A stretch of DNA of 64,000 nt from Leifsonia aquatica (GCF_014190775.1 NZ_JACHVP010000001.1:1302001-1366000); one strand, 5' to 3'; counted from the first letter of the stretch, positions 26,880 through 36,402 are shown. The notes: generated from the sequence alone by a model not told the origin. Program-made: numbers and translations.

Positions 26880-27960
26880 CGCGGTCGGCCCGCGCTGTCG
26901 TGGCGGTCAGCACTGTGAGCAGGTGCTCCGCCGACCCCTCCCACGTGAAGCGCGCCGCCTCGGCCCGGGAGGCCGTCGAGCGCGACGCCCAGACGCCGTC
27001 CTCCTCCAGCTGCCGCACGCGCTGCGCGAGCTGCTCGGCGGAGTCGGCCTCGAAGAACAGCGCCGCCTCTCCCCCGATCTCGCGGAAGATCGGGATGTCG
27101 CTGACGATCACGGGCGTCCCGAGCGTCATCGACTCCACCAGCGGGATGCCGAACCCCTCGTCGCGGGACGCGGTGACCAGGGCGGTCGCCGCCGCGAGGG
27201 TCTCCGCGTACTCCTCGTCGCTCGCGCCGTCGTGGAAGACCAGGCGGGCTGCGGGCGCGAGGGAGGCGAGGCGCTCCTTCTCGGTGTCCGAGACGCGGCT
27301 CATCAGGTGCAGCTCGTACTCCGGCAGGAGGGCGGCGGCGCGCACGAGCGTGTCCACGTTCTTGTACGGCATGAACGAGCCCATGTAGACGAGGCTCTTC
27401 GTCTCCGGCGCGCTGCGGGAGGCGCGCTCCTCCGGGATCGCGGGCATGTCCGCCGCGTTCGGCACGACGTACACCGGGCGCTTCGTCAGCCGGTGCTCGG
27501 CGATGAGCTTCTTGGTCGTCTGCGACACCGTCACCACGGCGTCCGAGCGGTTGAGCAGCATCCGCTGCGGCCACCACGAGAGGTGGTAGAGCCGCCACAG
27601 CCCGCGCACGAACGCCGGCAGGTCGCGCGGCGGCGTCGGGTGGCGGTAGTAGATGAGATCGTGCACGGTCAGCACGAGCCGGTAGCGGCGACCGAAGCCG
27701 CCCATCGTCTGCATCGGCGTGAACACCACATCGGGCGCCAGCCGGTTGACCTGGCGCGCAATCCACGGCTCGCCCACGGCCGTCGGCGAGCCGATGAGCT
27801 CCCACGGCAGGTCCGGCAGCATCTCGAGCTGGCGGCGGTCGCTGATGAGCATGGTGACCGCGTGACGCTCCGCCAGGGCGCTCACCAGGCCGGCGGTGTA
27901 CCGGCTGATCCCGTCGTGGCGGCCGATGCGGGTGTAGCGGCAGTCGAAGAGGACCTTCAC
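26860..27960 (-). CDS. Glycosyltransferase family 4-type
   Basis: 366 residues, GT-B fold. N-terminal acceptor domain (VKVLFDCRYTRIGRHDGISRYTAGLV ... VLTVHDLIYYRHP), C-terminal donor domain with LVYMGSFMPYKNVDTLVRAAALLP and the family E-x7-E site SRDEGFGIPLVESMTLGTPVIVSDIPIFREIGG. Uses a nucleotide sugar, probably GDP-mannose- or UDP-sugar-type. Acceptor unknown. The GTG start overlaps the stop of the alpha/beta hydrolase gene by 4 nt (GTGA), so the two are co-expressed. Confidence 0.87.
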   Translation of the reverse strand: MKVLFDCRYTRIGRHDGISRYTAGLVSALAERHAVTMLISDRRQLEMLPDLPWELIGSPTAVGEPWIARQVNRLAPDVVFTPMQTMGGFGRRYRLVLTVHDLIYYRHPTPPRDLPAFVRGLWRLYHLSWWPQRMLLNRSDAVVTVSQTTKKLIAEHRLTKRPVYVVPNAADMPAIPEERASRSAPETKSLVYMGSFMPYKNVDTLVRAAALLPEYELHLMSRVSDTEKERLASLAPAARLVFHDGASDEEYAETLAAATALVTASRDEGFGIPLVESMTLGTPVIVSDIPIFREIGGEAALFFEADSAEQLAQRVRQLEEDGVWASRSTASRAEAARFTWEGSAEHLLTVLTATTARADRVTSRRR

Positions 27961-28886
27961 GCGGCGTCCTCCCCGGCCAGGAACTCCCGGATCGCCGCCG
28001 CCGCCTCGAGCGGCTTCTCGTAGTGGATCAGGTGCCCGACGTCCGCGATCTCGACGAGCCGCGCATCCGGGAACAGCGTCTGCAGGCGCCGCTCGGCCTC
28101 GATCGGCGTGATGTCGTCGTCGACCGCGGCCACGAGCAGGGTCGGCTCGGGGATGCGCGCGGCGAACTCGCTCACGTCGTGCGAGACGGACGCGCGGAAC
28201 GCCTCCAGCACGACCCGGCGGTCGCTGAAGGCGGAGAAGTAGCGGTGGTGCTGGTCGTGGATCCACGCGCGCAGCCCGCGCTCCTTCGTCTTCGCCATGG
28301 CCTCGCTCATGACGCGGACGATCAGGCGGTTGCGCAGGAGGGCGAAGCCCAGGCGCTCCGGGAGCACGGACGCCAGCCAGTAGTAGAAGATCGCCAGGCG
28401 CGTGAGGATGCCGCGCGGGCCCTTCAACGCCGGCTGACCGATCGGGTTCACCAGCACGACCGACTCCGGGCGCAAGGGATCGCCGGCCTCCCGTGTCGCC
28501 AGCGCGCCCGCCACCACGATCGACCCGAACGAGTGACCCAGCAGCACGACGCGGCCCGGCAGGTCGAGCGCCTCGACGAAGCCGCGCAGCCAGCGGCTGT
28601 AGCCGGGGATGTCGTGCGCCGCCTCGGTCAGCGCCGTGGACTCGCCGAACCCCGGCAGGTCGGGCGAGATCATCCGCAGCCCGGGAAGCTGCGCCACCAC
28701 CGGCTCCAGGCCGTGGTGGTCGCCGCGGAACCCGTGGACGACCACGACGGTCGTGGCCGCATCCGGGTCGCCGTAGTCCCAGTACCGGGTCGTCCCGCCC
28801 AGGAGGTCGAACCCGCCCTGGCGCACGGGTATGCGATCGAGGGCGTCGGCGTATGGTGAGGCTGTGTTCCTCGTCGAGGTGGTCAT
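27957..28886 (-). CDS. Alpha/beta hydrolase
   Basis: 309 residues. Oxyanion segment VVHGFRGDHHGLEPV, nucleophile elbow GHSFGS, Asp in VAAVDDDITPIE and final catalytic His in VGHLIHYEKP are present, with a mostly helical lid at about 140-230. No signal peptide. Substrate unknown; pairing with a glycosyltransferase by a 4-nt overlap suggests lipid or glycan metabolism. Start at the ATG 28886, with TAGACT 8 nt upstream (complement of 28895-28900); an upstream in-frame start would overlap that box. Confidence 0.85.
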   Translation of the reverse strand: MTTSTRNTASPYADALDRIPVRQGGFDLLGGTTRYWDYGDPDAATTVVVVHGFRGDHHGLEPVVAQLPGLRMISPDLPGFGESTALTEAAHDIPGYSRWLRGFVEALDLPGRVVLLGHSFGSIVVAGALATREAGDPLRPESVVLVNPIGQPALKGPRGILTRLAIFYYWLASVLPERLGFALLRNRLIVRVMSEAMAKTKERGLRAWIHDQHHRYFSAFSDRRVVLEAFRASVSHDVSEFAARIPEPTLLVAAVDDDITPIEAERRLQTLFPDARLVEIADVGHLIHYEKPLEAAAAIREFLAGEDAA

Positions 28887-28967
28887 CGCAGACAAGTCTA
28901 GGCAAGCCGCGGGCATCCACTTCGTGAATGTCCAGAGCGGACTGGACAGGCCACTGCGCAGACCCCC

Positions 28968-28995
28968 TAGACTTCACTGGTTGTAACCGCTTGCA
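28968..28995 (+). promoter_or_regulatory. treS promoter with LacI/GalR-type operator
   Basis: TAGACT at 28968-28973 is the -10. TGTAACCGCTTGCA at 28982-28995 fits the LacI-family/cre consensus TGNAANCGNTTNCA exactly and starts at about +2, an effective repressor site. No LacI-type regulator gene lies in the window. Confidence 0.7.
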
Positions 28996-29021
28996 TACGG
29001 CCTCGCGCCAGAAGGAGAACC

Positions 29022-30731
29022 GTGAGTTTCACCGCGCCCATCACGCTGCCCGGGCTCACCCTCGACCCCCAGTGGTACCGCCGCGCGGTCTTCTACGAGG
29101 TCATGGTCCGCTCGTTCGTCGACAGCAACGGAGACGGCTCGGGAGACCTCGCCGGGCTGACCTCCAAGCTCGACTACCTGCAGTGGCTCGGCATCGACGC
29201 GCTCTGGCTTCCGCCGTTCTTCCAGTCGCCCCTGCGCGACGGAGGCTATGACGTGTCGGACTTCAAGGCGATCCTCCCCGAGTTCGGCACGATCGACGAG
29301 TTCCGCGACCTGGTCACCAAGGCGCACGAGCGCAACATGCGCATCATCATCGACCTGCCGATGAACCACACCTCCGACCAACACGAGTGGTTCCAGCAGT
29401 CGCGTTCCGACCCCGAAGGCCCGTACGGCGACTTCTACGTCTGGAACGAGACCGACGACAAGTACCCGGACATCCGCATCATCTTCGTCGACACCGAGGA
29501 CTCCAACTGGGCGTTCGACGAGGCGCGGCGCCAGTACTACTTCCACCGCTTCTTCTCGCACCAGCCCGACCTCAACTTCGAGAACCCGGCCGTGCACGAC
29601 GCGATGTACGACATCGTCCGGTTCTGGCTCGACCTCGGCGTCGACGGCTTCCGGCTCGACGCCATCCCGTACCTCTACGAGTCGGAGGAGGGCAACGGCG
29701 AGGGCGAGCCCCCCACGCACGAGTTCATCAAGAAGCTCCGCGCCATGGTCGACCGCGAGTACCCGGGCCGCATGATGATCGCCGAAGCGAACCAGTGGCC
29801 CCGCGAGGTCGCAGCCTTCTTCGGCAGCGACGAGGAGCCCGAGTGCCACATGGCCTTCGACTTCCCCGTCATGCCCCGCATCTTCTACGCGCTGCGCTCG
29901 CAGCAGGCGACGGAGCTCGTCCGCGTGCTCTCCGAGACGACGGACACGCCCGACGGCGCGGCCTGGGGCGTCTTCCTGCGCAACCACGACGAGCTGACGC
30001 TCGAGATGGTCAGCGAGGAGTACCGGCAGGCGATGTACGGCTGGTACGCGTACGACCCGCGGATGCGCGCCAACATCGGCATCCGGCGCCGCCTGGCGCC
30101 GCTGCTCGACAACTCGCGCGCCGAGCTCGAACTCGCGCACGCCCTGCTTTTCTCGCTCGCCGGCAGCCCCTTCCTCTACTACGGCGACGAGATCGGGATG
30201 GGCGACAACATCTGGCTGCCCGACCGCGACAGCTCCCGCACCCCGATGCAGTGGACGCCCGACCGCAACGGCGGCTTCTCCACCGCCGACCCGGGCAAGC
30301 TGTTCCTCCCGATCGTGCAGTCGCTGGTCTACCACTACAACCAGGTGAACGTGGAGGCGCAGCTCGCGCAGTCCCGCTCGCTCCTGCACTGGGTGCGCAA
30401 CGTCATCCACGTGCGCAAGGCCCACCCCGTGTTCGGCCTGGGCTCGATGCGCGTGCTCGAGACCGACCACGAGTCCGTGCTCGCGTTCGTGCGCTCCTAC
30501 GAGGGCAGCGGGACGCACTTCGGCGACCAGCCGGAGGACGTGCTCTGCGTCTTCTCGTTCGCGCACAACCCGATCTCGGTGACGCTCGACGCCCCGGAGC
30601 TCGCCGGGCGCACCCTGTACGACATGTTCGGCGGCGCGGAGTTCCCGACCGTCGCGGAGGACGGCCGGTTCACGCTCACGCTCGGCACCCAGAACTTCTA
30701 CTGGCTGCACATCGAGCCGCGTCACGACTGA
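29022..30731 (+). CDS. treS: Maltose alpha-D-glucosyltransferase / trehalose synthase
   Basis: 569 residues, GH13_16. Interconverts maltose and trehalose. Signature parts: YEVMVRSFVDSNGDGSGDLAGLTSKLDYLQWLGIDALWLPP, DLPMNHTSDQH, nucleophile Asp213 in DGFRLDAIPYL, acid Glu255 in IAEANQWP, and NHDEL (322-324) for the third carboxylate. The C-terminal beta domain follows 480. Length equals stand-alone TreS: the maltokinase (Pep2) domain fused in many actinobacteria is missing and no pep2 or glgE follows. GTG start with GGAG at good distance. Controlled by a LacI-type operator; a 9-bp terminator hairpin is downstream. Confidence 0.95.
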   Translation: MSFTAPITLPGLTLDPQWYRRAVFYEVMVRSFVDSNGDGSGDLAGLTSKLDYLQWLGIDALWLPPFFQSPLRDGGYDVSDFKAILPEFGTIDEFRDLVTKAHERNMRIIIDLPMNHTSDQHEWFQQSRSDPEGPYGDFYVWNETDDKYPDIRIIFVDTEDSNWAFDEARRQYYFHRFFSHQPDLNFENPAVHDAMYDIVRFWLDLGVDGFRLDAIPYLYESEEGNGEGEPPTHEFIKKLRAMVDREYPGRMMIAEANQWPREVAAFFGSDEEPECHMAFDFPVMPRIFYALRSQQATELVRVLSETTDTPDGAAWGVFLRNHDELTLEMVSEEYRQAMYGWYAYDPRMRANIGIRRRLAPLLDNSRAELELAHALLFSLAGSPFLYYGDEIGMGDNIWLPDRDSSRTPMQWTPDRNGGFSTADPGKLFLPIVQSLVYHYNQVNVEAQLAQSRSLLHWVRNVIHVRKAHPVFGLGSMRVLETDHESVLAFVRSYEGSGTHFGDQPEDVLCVFSFAHNPISVTLDAPELAGRTLYDMFGGAEFPTVAEDGRFTLTLGTQNFYWLHIEPRHD

Positions 30732-30745
30732 TGCGCGTCGGCGAC

Positions 30746-30769
30746 CCGCCCGGTGTGGCGACCGGGCGG
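30746..30769 (+). terminator. Terminator hairpin after treS
   Basis: CCGCCCGGT / ACCGGGCGG stem of 9 bp with a 6-nt loop, 15 nt after the treS stop, followed by TGTC rather than a T-run. Confidence 0.6.
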
Positions 30770-30797
30770 TGTCGGCCGCTCCTCGTACCCTGAACAC

Positions 30798-31481
30798 ATG
30801 GGTTGGCATCACGAGCTCGGCGTCTTCGATCTGGAGACCACCGGCATCGACGTCGAGACGGCCCGCATCGTCACCGCGCACGTCGGCCTGCTGAACGAGC
30901 AGGGCGAGGTCGTCCACGGCCGCTACTGGCTGCTGGACCCCGGGATGGAGATCCCGGCCGAGGCGACGGCCGTGCACGGCATCACCACCCAGCTCGCGCG
31001 GGAGAAGGGCATGGCGGCTCCTGCCGGCGTCGCGGCGATCGTGGACCAGCTCCGCCGGCTCTTCGCCCGCGGCGTCCCCGTGGTCGCCTACAACGCCCCC
31101 TATGACTTCACGCTGCTCGACCGGGAGGCGAAGCGCCACGGCATCGAGCCGCTCGACTCCCCCGGCCCGATCATCGACCCGCTGGTCATCGACCGCGCCG
31201 TCGACAAGTTCCGCCCGGGCAAGCGCACGCTGACGGTCGCGGCGGGCCACTACGGCGTCTCGCTGATCGACGCGCACGACGCGGGCGCCGACGCGATCGC
31301 CGCCGGCCGGGTCGCGCAGGCGATGGCCCAGCGGCATGCCGAGCACCTCGCCATCGAGGCCGCCGAACTGCACCTCAAGCAGATCGACTGGTGCAGGGAG
31401 CAGGCCGCCGACTTCCAGGAGTACATGCGGCGCGTCCGCGACCCCGAGTTCACCGCCTCCGGCGACTGGCCGCTGCGCTAG
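30798..31481 (+). CDS. DEDDh-type 3'-5' exonuclease (DnaQ-like)
   Basis: 227 residues. ExoI motif FDLETTG (Asp, Glu), ExoII-like NAPYDFTLLDREAKRHG with Asp, and ExoIII H-x-AGADA (SLIDAHDAGADAIAAGRVAQAM) define the DEDDh nuclease fold of DNA polymerase III epsilon relatives. Probably acts in DNA repair or nucleic acid turnover; it lacks the clamp-binding motif so is likely not the replicative proofreader. The ATG is preceded at 6 nt by TACCCT (30786-30791), a leaderless arrangement. Confidence 0.87.
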   Translation: MGWHHELGVFDLETTGIDVETARIVTAHVGLLNEQGEVVHGRYWLLDPGMEIPAEATAVHGITTQLAREKGMAAPAGVAAIVDQLRRLFARGVPVVAYNAPYDFTLLDREAKRHGIEPLDSPGPIIDPLVIDRAVDKFRPGKRTLTVAAGHYGVSLIDAHDAGADAIAAGRVAQAMAQRHAEHLAIEAAELHLKQIDWCREQAADFQEYMRRVRDPEFTASGDWPLR

Positions 31482-31537
31482 CACGCCTCCCGGGCTGGGG
31501 GTTCTCCCCCGACACGCCGAACGCTAGTGTCGTCGGC

Positions 31538-31852
31538 ATGAGCGATCCCAACCTGAACCCTCAGCCCCTCCCGCCGCAGCAGCAGCCGCAGTACGCCGGC
31601 GCGCCGTCCGCGCAGCCCGGCTACAACACGATGGCGATCGTGGGCTTCATCCTCGCCTTCTTCGTGAGCATCGTCGGCGTCATCCTGGGCTTCGTCGCCC
31701 TCTCGCAGATCAAGCGCACCGGTGAGCAGGGTCGCGGCCTCGCTCTCGCCGCCGTCATCATCGGCCTGGTGGAGATCGTGCTCGGCATCATCATCACGAT
31801 CATCGTCATCGCGTCGCTGGGTGTCGCCGCCGCCAACTACAACAACTACTGA
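31538..31852 (+). CDS. DUF4190 domain membrane protein
   Basis: 104 residues. A Pro/Gln-rich cytoplasmic N-terminus (NPQPLPPQQQPQ) is followed by two membrane helices separated by GFVALSQIKRTGEQGRGLALA, the classic DUF4190 layout, and a short YNNY tail. Function unknown; such proteins are common in actinobacterial envelopes. TAGTGT (31525-31530) is 7 nt from the ATG. A strong terminator follows. Confidence 0.87.
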   Translation: MSDPNLNPQPLPPQQQPQYAGAPSAQPGYNTMAIVGFILAFFVSIVGVILGFVALSQIKRTGEQGRGLALAAVIIGLVEIVLGIIITIIVIASLGVAAANYNNY

Positions 31853-31889
31853 CCCGCATCCCGCTGGATCGACCCGCTGGATCGACACG

Positions 31890-31921
31890 AAGAGGCCCCC
31901 GTCGTGTGACGGGGGCCTCTT
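31890..31921. terminator. Bidirectional terminator between DUF4190 gene and rpmE2
   Basis: Perfect 14-bp stem (AAGAGGCCCCCGTC / GACGGGGGCCTCTT), GTGT loop. It lies between converging genes and serves both. Confidence 0.9.
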
Positions 31922-31948
31922 CGGTCGCGACGGCCGGAGCCGTGCGGA

Positions 31949-32200
31949 CTACTTGCCGAAGTTCTTGTAGCGCGAGTTGAACTTCTCGACGCGGCCGGCC
32001 GAGTCGAGGATGCGCTGCTTGCCGGTGTAGAACGGGTGCGACTCGGACGAGATCTCGACGTCGATCACCGGGTAGCTGTTGCCGTCCTCCCACTCGATCG
32101 TCTTCTCGCTCGAGACGGTGGAACGGGTGAGGAACGTCGCACCCGAGGCCAGGTCGCGGAAAACAACCGGAGCGTAGTCGGGGTGGATGCCAGTCTTCAT
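31949..32200 (-). CDS. rpmE2: 50S ribosomal protein L31 type B
   Basis: 83 residues: [53 protein letters not shown]. The zinc cysteines of type A L31 are absent, which defines the Cys-less type B. In many bacteria type B replaces type A under zinc limitation via Zur. Here no Zur-like palindrome is visible upstream; a TAAACT -10 is at the complement of 32309-32314 and AAGGAAG precedes the ATG. Whether a type A copy exists elsewhere cannot be seen. Confidence 0.95.
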   Translation of the reverse strand: MKTGIHPDYAPVVFRDLASGATFLTRSTVSSEKTIEWEDGNSYPVIDVEISSESHPFYTGKQRILDSAGRVEKFNSRYKNFGK

Positions 32201-32324
32201 CAGGACTTCCTTGTTGCGTTGGTTTCGGTCGGTCAGGCCCGCACGCCAGAGGCACGGGCGGAAAGCTCTCGGCCGCCACGAGGCAGAATGACTCGGGAGC
32301 CAGCTATCGAGTTTAGCAGATGAC

Positions 32325-33125
32325 TCAGCCTGCGGTCGTCTGACGCGCCCGGGCGGTGTAACGGCCGTCGCTCTCGACGAGTTCGATGTCGAGCCCGAAG
32401 GTCTCGCTCAGGCTCTCGCTCGTCAGCACCTCGCCGATCGGGCCGTGCGCGGTGACCCGGCCGTCCTTCAGCAGGAGCGCGCGGTTGAAGCCGAGCGGGA
32501 TCTCCTCGACGTGGTGGGTGACCATGACGATCGCCGGGGACTTGGCGTCGCTGGCGTAGCCGCCGAGCAGCTGGACGAGCTCCTCGCGGCCGCCGAGGTC
32601 GAGGCTCGCGGCCGGCTCGTCGAGCAGCAGGATCTCGGGGTCGGTCATGACCGACCGCGCGATCTGCACGCGCTTCTGCTCGCCGTCGCTCAGGCTGCCG
32701 AAGGTGCGCTTGGCGAGGTGCTCGAGGCGCCACTCGGCGAGCACGCGCAGGGCACGGCGCTCGTCGATCTCCTCGTAGAGCTCGTTCCAGCGGCCGGTGA
32801 CGGCGTAGGCGGCGGTCATGACCACGTCGAGCACGGTCTCGTTGCGCGGGATGCGGCGGGCCAGCGCGCTCGACGCGAAGCCGAGCAGCGGACGCAGTTC
32901 CGCGAGATCGCTCTGGCCCAGCGTCTCGCCGAGGACGATCGCCTCGCCGGACGACGGGTGCAGGGCCGCGGCCGCGATCTGCAGCAGGGTGGTCTTGCCC
33001 GCGCCGTTCGGGCCGAGCACGACCCAGCGCTCGTCCGGCTCCACGGTCCAGTCGACTCCTTGGAGGACGGCGGTGCCGTCCCGGGTCACGGACACGTCTG
33101 AGAGCTGGAGAACACTGCTGGCCAT
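32325..33125 (-). CDS. ABC transporter ATP-binding protein (orphan)
   Basis: 266 residues. One complete ATPase domain: Walker [13 protein letters not shown], signature [15 protein letters not shown], Walker [13 protein letters not shown] and H-loop VTHHVEEIP. Resembles ModF/YlmA-type stand-alone ATPases of unknown partner: no permease or binding protein gene is adjacent, and it ends with a basic tail. ATG at 33125 is chosen over an upstream in-frame ATG because AGGAGG and a TAGGCT -10 (complement of 33133-33138, 7 nt) both point to it. Confidence 0.85.
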   Translation of the reverse strand: MASSVLQLSDVSVTRDGTAVLQGVDWTVEPDERWVVLGPNGAGKTTLLQIAAAALHPSSGEAIVLGETLGQSDLAELRPLLGFASSALARRIPRNETVLDVVMTAAYAVTGRWNELYEEIDERRALRVLAEWRLEHLAKRTFGSLSDGEQKRVQIARSVMTDPEILLLDEPAASLDLGGREELVQLLGGYASDAKSPAIVMVTHHVEEIPLGFNRALLLKDGRVTAHGPIGEVLTSESLSETFGLDIELVESDGRYTARARQTTAG

Positions 33126-33149
33126 GCCTCCTAGCCTACCCACTCGGCG

Positions 33150-34331
33150 CTAGCTCACCGACCGGTAGACGTCGCGCGTCTGCTCGGCGATGGCCGACCA
33201 GCTGAACGACGTCTCCGCGCGCTGCCGACCGGCCTCGCCCATCCGGGCAGCCCGCTCGGGGTCGCTCACGACTTCCGTCAGCGCCGCCGCGAGATCGTGC
33301 ACGAACGCCTCCGGGTCCGTCGGGGTCCCGGTGCCGTCCTGCAGCTGCTCGATCGGCACGAGACGGCCCGTGACGCCGTCGACGATCACCTCGGGGATGC
33401 CGCCGGTGGCAGTGCCCACGACGGGCAGGCCGCACGCCATCGCCTCGAGGTTCACGATCCCGAGCGGCTCGTAGATCGACGGGCAGACGAAGACCGTGGA
33501 GGCGGTCAGCGCGACGCGCAGCTCCTCGTTGGTGAGCAGCCGGTCGATCCACACGACGCCGTCGCGCTCTGCCTGCAGCTGCGCGACGAGTCCGCTCACC
33601 TCGGCGAGGATCTCGGGCGTGTCCGGCGCACCCGCGCAGAGCACGAGCTGCACATCCGGGGGCAGGAGGCGCGCCGCGCGCAGCAGGTACGGCAGGCCCT
33701 TCTGGCGCGTGATGCGGCCGACGAAGACCACCGCGGGCCGCGACGGATCGATGCCCAGCGCACGCGCGCGGTCGTCGTCCGAGATCGGCGTCCAGCGCTC
33801 CAGGTCGATGCCGTTGTACACGACGGTGACACGCCCGGGGTCGAGCGACGGGTAGGCGTTCAGGATGTCGCGCCGCATCCCCTCGCTCACGGCGATCACG
33901 GTGTCGGCCGCCTCGAACGCGGTCTTCTCGGCCCAGCTCGACACGCGGTACCCGCCGCCGAGCTGCTCGGCCTTCCACGGCCGCAGCGGCTCGAGGCTGT
34001 GCGCGGTCACCACGTGCGGCACGTCGTGCAGCAGCTTGGCGAGGTGGCCGCCGGCGTTGGCGTACCAGGTGTGCGAGTGCACCACGTCCGCTCCCCCGCA
34101 GTCTTGCGCCATCTGCAGGTCGACGCCGAGCGTCGCCAGCGCGCCGTTGGCCTCCCGCAGCTCGGCCGGCACACGGTACGCGACCGTGTCCGGCGCATCG
34201 CGGGGCTCGCCGAAGCAGCGAACCACCACCTCGATGTCCGCGCGCAGTGCGCGCACCAGTTCGGTCACGTGCACCCCGGCGCCGCCGTAGATGTCCGGCG
34301 GGTACTCCCGGGTCAGAAGATCAACGCGCAT
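33150..34331 (-). CDS. glgA: Glycogen synthase GlgA / alpha-maltose-1-phosphate synthase type
   Basis: 393 residues, GT4-like GT-B fold. N-terminal REYPPDIYGGAGVHVTELVRAL, central VVYNGIDLERWTP and VFVGRITRQKGLPYLLRAA, and donor-site CPSIYEPLGIVNLEAMACGLPVVGTATGGIPEV. This actinobacterial type corresponds to mycobacterial GlgM, which makes maltose-1-phosphate from ADP-glucose and glucose-1-phosphate; classical GlgA (GT5) is longer. Divergent from glgC, which makes the ADP-glucose. TAGCGT lies 7 nt from the ATG (complement of 34339-34344). Confidence 0.9.
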   Translation of the reverse strand: MRVDLLTREYPPDIYGGAGVHVTELVRALRADIEVVVRCFGEPRDAPDTVAYRVPAELREANGALATLGVDLQMAQDCGGADVVHSHTWYANAGGHLAKLLHDVPHVVTAHSLEPLRPWKAEQLGGGYRVSSWAEKTAFEAADTVIAVSEGMRRDILNAYPSLDPGRVTVVYNGIDLERWTPISDDDRARALGIDPSRPAVVFVGRITRQKGLPYLLRAARLLPPDVQLVLCAGAPDTPEILAEVSGLVAQLQAERDGVVWIDRLLTNEELRVALTASTVFVCPSIYEPLGIVNLEAMACGLPVVGTATGGIPEVIVDGVTGRLVPIEQLQDGTGTPTDPEAFVHDLAAALTEVVSDPERAARMGEAGRQRAETSFSWSAIAEQTRDVYRSVS

Positions 34332-34338
34332 GTCCTGA

Positions 34339-34371
34339 ACGCTAGTACAGCCCTCCGGTTGCCTCTACTGT
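34339..34371. promoter_or_regulatory. Compact divergent glgA/glgC promoter
   Basis: The two start codons are only 46 bp apart. The glgA -10 is TAGCGT (complement of 34339-34344), the glgC -10 is TACTGT (34366-34371); each is 6-7 nt from its ATG. The -35 regions must overlap each other's genes or -10s, so the two genes are probably controlled as one unit. Confidence 0.65.
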
Positions 34372-34377
34372 GGTGGC

Positions 34378-35622
34378 ATGGCAGCAGGCAGGAAGATCTT
34401 CGGCATCGTACTCGCGGGCGGGGAGGGCAAGAGGCTGATGCCGTTGACGGCCGACCGGGCCAAGCCCGCCGTCCCGTTCGGCGGACAGTACCGGCTCATC
34501 GACTTCGCACTCTCGAATCTCATCAACTCCCAGCTGCGCCAGATGGTCGTGCTGACCCAGTACAAGTCCCACAGCCTCGATCGCCACGTCTCGCAGACCT
34601 GGCGCCTCGACGGCATGCTCAACTCGTACATCGCGTCGGTGCCCGCCCAGCAGCGTCTCGGCAAGCGCTGGTTCAGCGGCTCGGCCGACGCCATCCTGCA
34701 GAGCCTCAACCTGCTGCGCGACGAGAAGCCCGACATCGTAGTCGTGGTCGGCGCCGACCACGTCTACCGCATGGACTTCGCGCAGATGATCCAGGCGCAC
34801 ATCGACTCCGGCGCGGCGGCCACCGTCGCGGCCATCCGCCAGCCGATCTCGCTCGCCGACCAGTTCGGCGTCATCGAGGTGGATGCGGCCCACCCCGACC
34901 GCATCGCGGCCTTCCGCGAGAAGCCGAGCGACCCGGTGGGCCTGCCCGATTCGCCCGGCGAGGTCCTGGCCTCGATGGGCAACTACGTCTTCGACGCGGA
35001 CGCCCTCATCGACGCCGTCATCCGCGACGGCGACCGCCCCGACTCCAACCACGACATGGGCGGCGACATCATCCCGGACTTCGTCGCGCGCGGCGAGGCG
35101 GGCGTCTACGACTTCAGCCGCAACGACGTGCCGGGATCCACCGACCGCGACCGCTACTACTGGCGCGACGTGGGGACGATCGACTCGTTCTTCGAGGCCC
35201 ACCAGGACCTCATCTCGGCCCTCCCCGTCTTCAACCTGTACAACCGCGAGTGGCCGATCTTCAGCATGGTGCTCAACTCGCCGCCGGCGAAGATCGTGCG
35301 CGACGGCCGCGGATCCCTGGGCACCACGATCGACTCGATCGTCTCGCTCGGCTCTGTGATCTCGGGCGCCCACCTGGAGCGCAGCGTGCTCGGGCCGTGG
35401 GCGAAGGTCGACTCCGGGGCGAAGGTCGTCGACTCCGTCGTGTTCGAGCGCGCCGTCATCGAGCCGAACGCGTTCGTGGGCCGCGCGATCCTGGACAAGG
35501 ACGTCGTGGTCGCCGAGGGCGCCAGCATCGGCGTCGACCCGGCCAGGGACCGCGCACGCGGCTTCACCGTCACGGAGTCCGGCATCACCGTCGTCGGCAA
35601 GGGAGTCCACGTCGTTCCATGA
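34378..35622 (+). CDS. glgC: Glucose-1-phosphate adenylyltransferase
   Basis: 414 residues. Makes ADP-glucose for glycogen or maltose-1-phosphate synthesis. Nucleotide site [28 protein letters not shown] at 9-36, catalytic/Glc-1-P site around [13 protein letters not shown] and GVIEVD, regulatory and hexapeptide left-handed beta-helix part at the C-terminus ([31 protein letters not shown]). Length agrees with the family. TACTGT is 6 nt before the ATG. Overlaps serB by 4 nt (ATGA). Confidence 0.96.
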   Translation: MAAGRKIFGIVLAGGEGKRLMPLTADRAKPAVPFGGQYRLIDFALSNLINSQLRQMVVLTQYKSHSLDRHVSQTWRLDGMLNSYIASVPAQQRLGKRWFSGSADAILQSLNLLRDEKPDIVVVVGADHVYRMDFAQMIQAHIDSGAAATVAAIRQPISLADQFGVIEVDAAHPDRIAAFREKPSDPVGLPDSPGEVLASMGNYVFDADALIDAVIRDGDRPDSNHDMGGDIIPDFVARGEAGVYDFSRNDVPGSTDRDRYYWRDVGTIDSFFEAHQDLISALPVFNLYNREWPIFSMVLNSPPAKIVRDGRGSLGTTIDSIVSLGSVISGAHLERSVLGPWAKVDSGAKVVDSVVFERAVIEPNAFVGRAILDKDVVVAEGASIGVDPARDRARGFTVTESGITVVGKGVHVVP

Positions 35623-36311
35623 CGTCCGCACGTACACAACCGCAATCCCCCCGGCCGTCCGTTCCTGAGAGTCCTCAACGATTCCTCGTCGTCCTCGACG
35701 CGGACTCGACCCTCATCCACGACGAGGTCATCGAGCTCCTCGCCGACGAGGCGGGCGCGCGCGCCGAGGTCGCCGAGATCACGGAGCGCGCCATGCGCGG
35801 CGAGCTCGACTTCGCCCAGAGCCTGCGCGAGCGCGTCCACGCGCTGGCCGGCCTGCCCGTGTCGGTGTTCGAGCGCGTCGGTCAGCGCATCCGCGTCACC
35901 GACGGCGTCCCGGAGCTCGTCGCGGGCGTGCAGGCCGCCGGAGGACGCGTGGGCGTCGTCTCGGGAGGCTTCCACGAACTCCTCGACCCGCTCGGCGCCC
36001 GGCTCGGCCTGGACCACTGGCGCGCCAACCGGCTCGCCGTGCGCGACGGCCTCCTGACCGGTGAGGTGGAGGGCCCGATCATCGACGCCGCCGCCAAGGC
36101 CGAGGCTCTGCGCGAGTGGGCCGACGCCGCCGGCGTTCCGCTCCGGCGCACCCTCGCGATCGGCGACGGCGCGAACGACCTCGTGATGATGGCGGAGGCC
36201 GGCCTCTCGATCGCCTTCAACGCCAAGCCGCGCGTGCGCGCCGAGGCGGACCTCGTCGTCGACCGTCAGGACCTCGCCCAGGTCCTCCCCCTGCTCGGCC
36301 TCCGCGGCTGA
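35619..36311 (+). CDS. serB: Phosphoserine phosphatase
   Basis: 230 residues. HAD enzyme of serine synthesis: motif [12 protein letters not shown] (Asp27, Asp29), motif II VVSGGF, motif III Lys in [11 protein letters not shown], motif [25 protein letters not shown]. The N-terminal ACT domain of longer SerB proteins is absent. Its ATG overlaps the glgC stop by 4 nt; a functional link of serine and glycogen metabolism is not evident, so this is probably an operon of convenience. Confidence 0.92.
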   Translation: MTSARTQPQSPRPSVPESPQRFLVVLDADSTLIHDEVIELLADEAGARAEVAEITERAMRGELDFAQSLRERVHALAGLPVSVFERVGQRIRVTDGVPELVAGVQAAGGRVGVVSGGFHELLDPLGARLGLDHWRANRLAVRDGLLTGEVEGPIIDAAAKAEALREWADAAGVPLRRTLAIGDGANDLVMMAEAGLSIAFNAKPRVRAEADLVVDRQDLAQVLPLLGLRG

Positions 36312-36402
36312 GCGAGTGGCGCTGGCCGGCTCACCCCGGACTCGCAGCCTCGGCCCGCCCCCTACCGCGCGCCGGGAAGGGAGGACATGTCGCGCCCTCC
36401 GC

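Noticed and set aside
31861-31886. Tandem CGCTGGATCGAC repeat after the DUF4190 gene
   Set aside because: Only two copies of 12 nt before the terminator; too small to interpret.
32201-32324. Zur operator before rpmE2
   Set aside because: No TGATAATGATTATCA-like palindrome found; control by zinc cannot be claimed.
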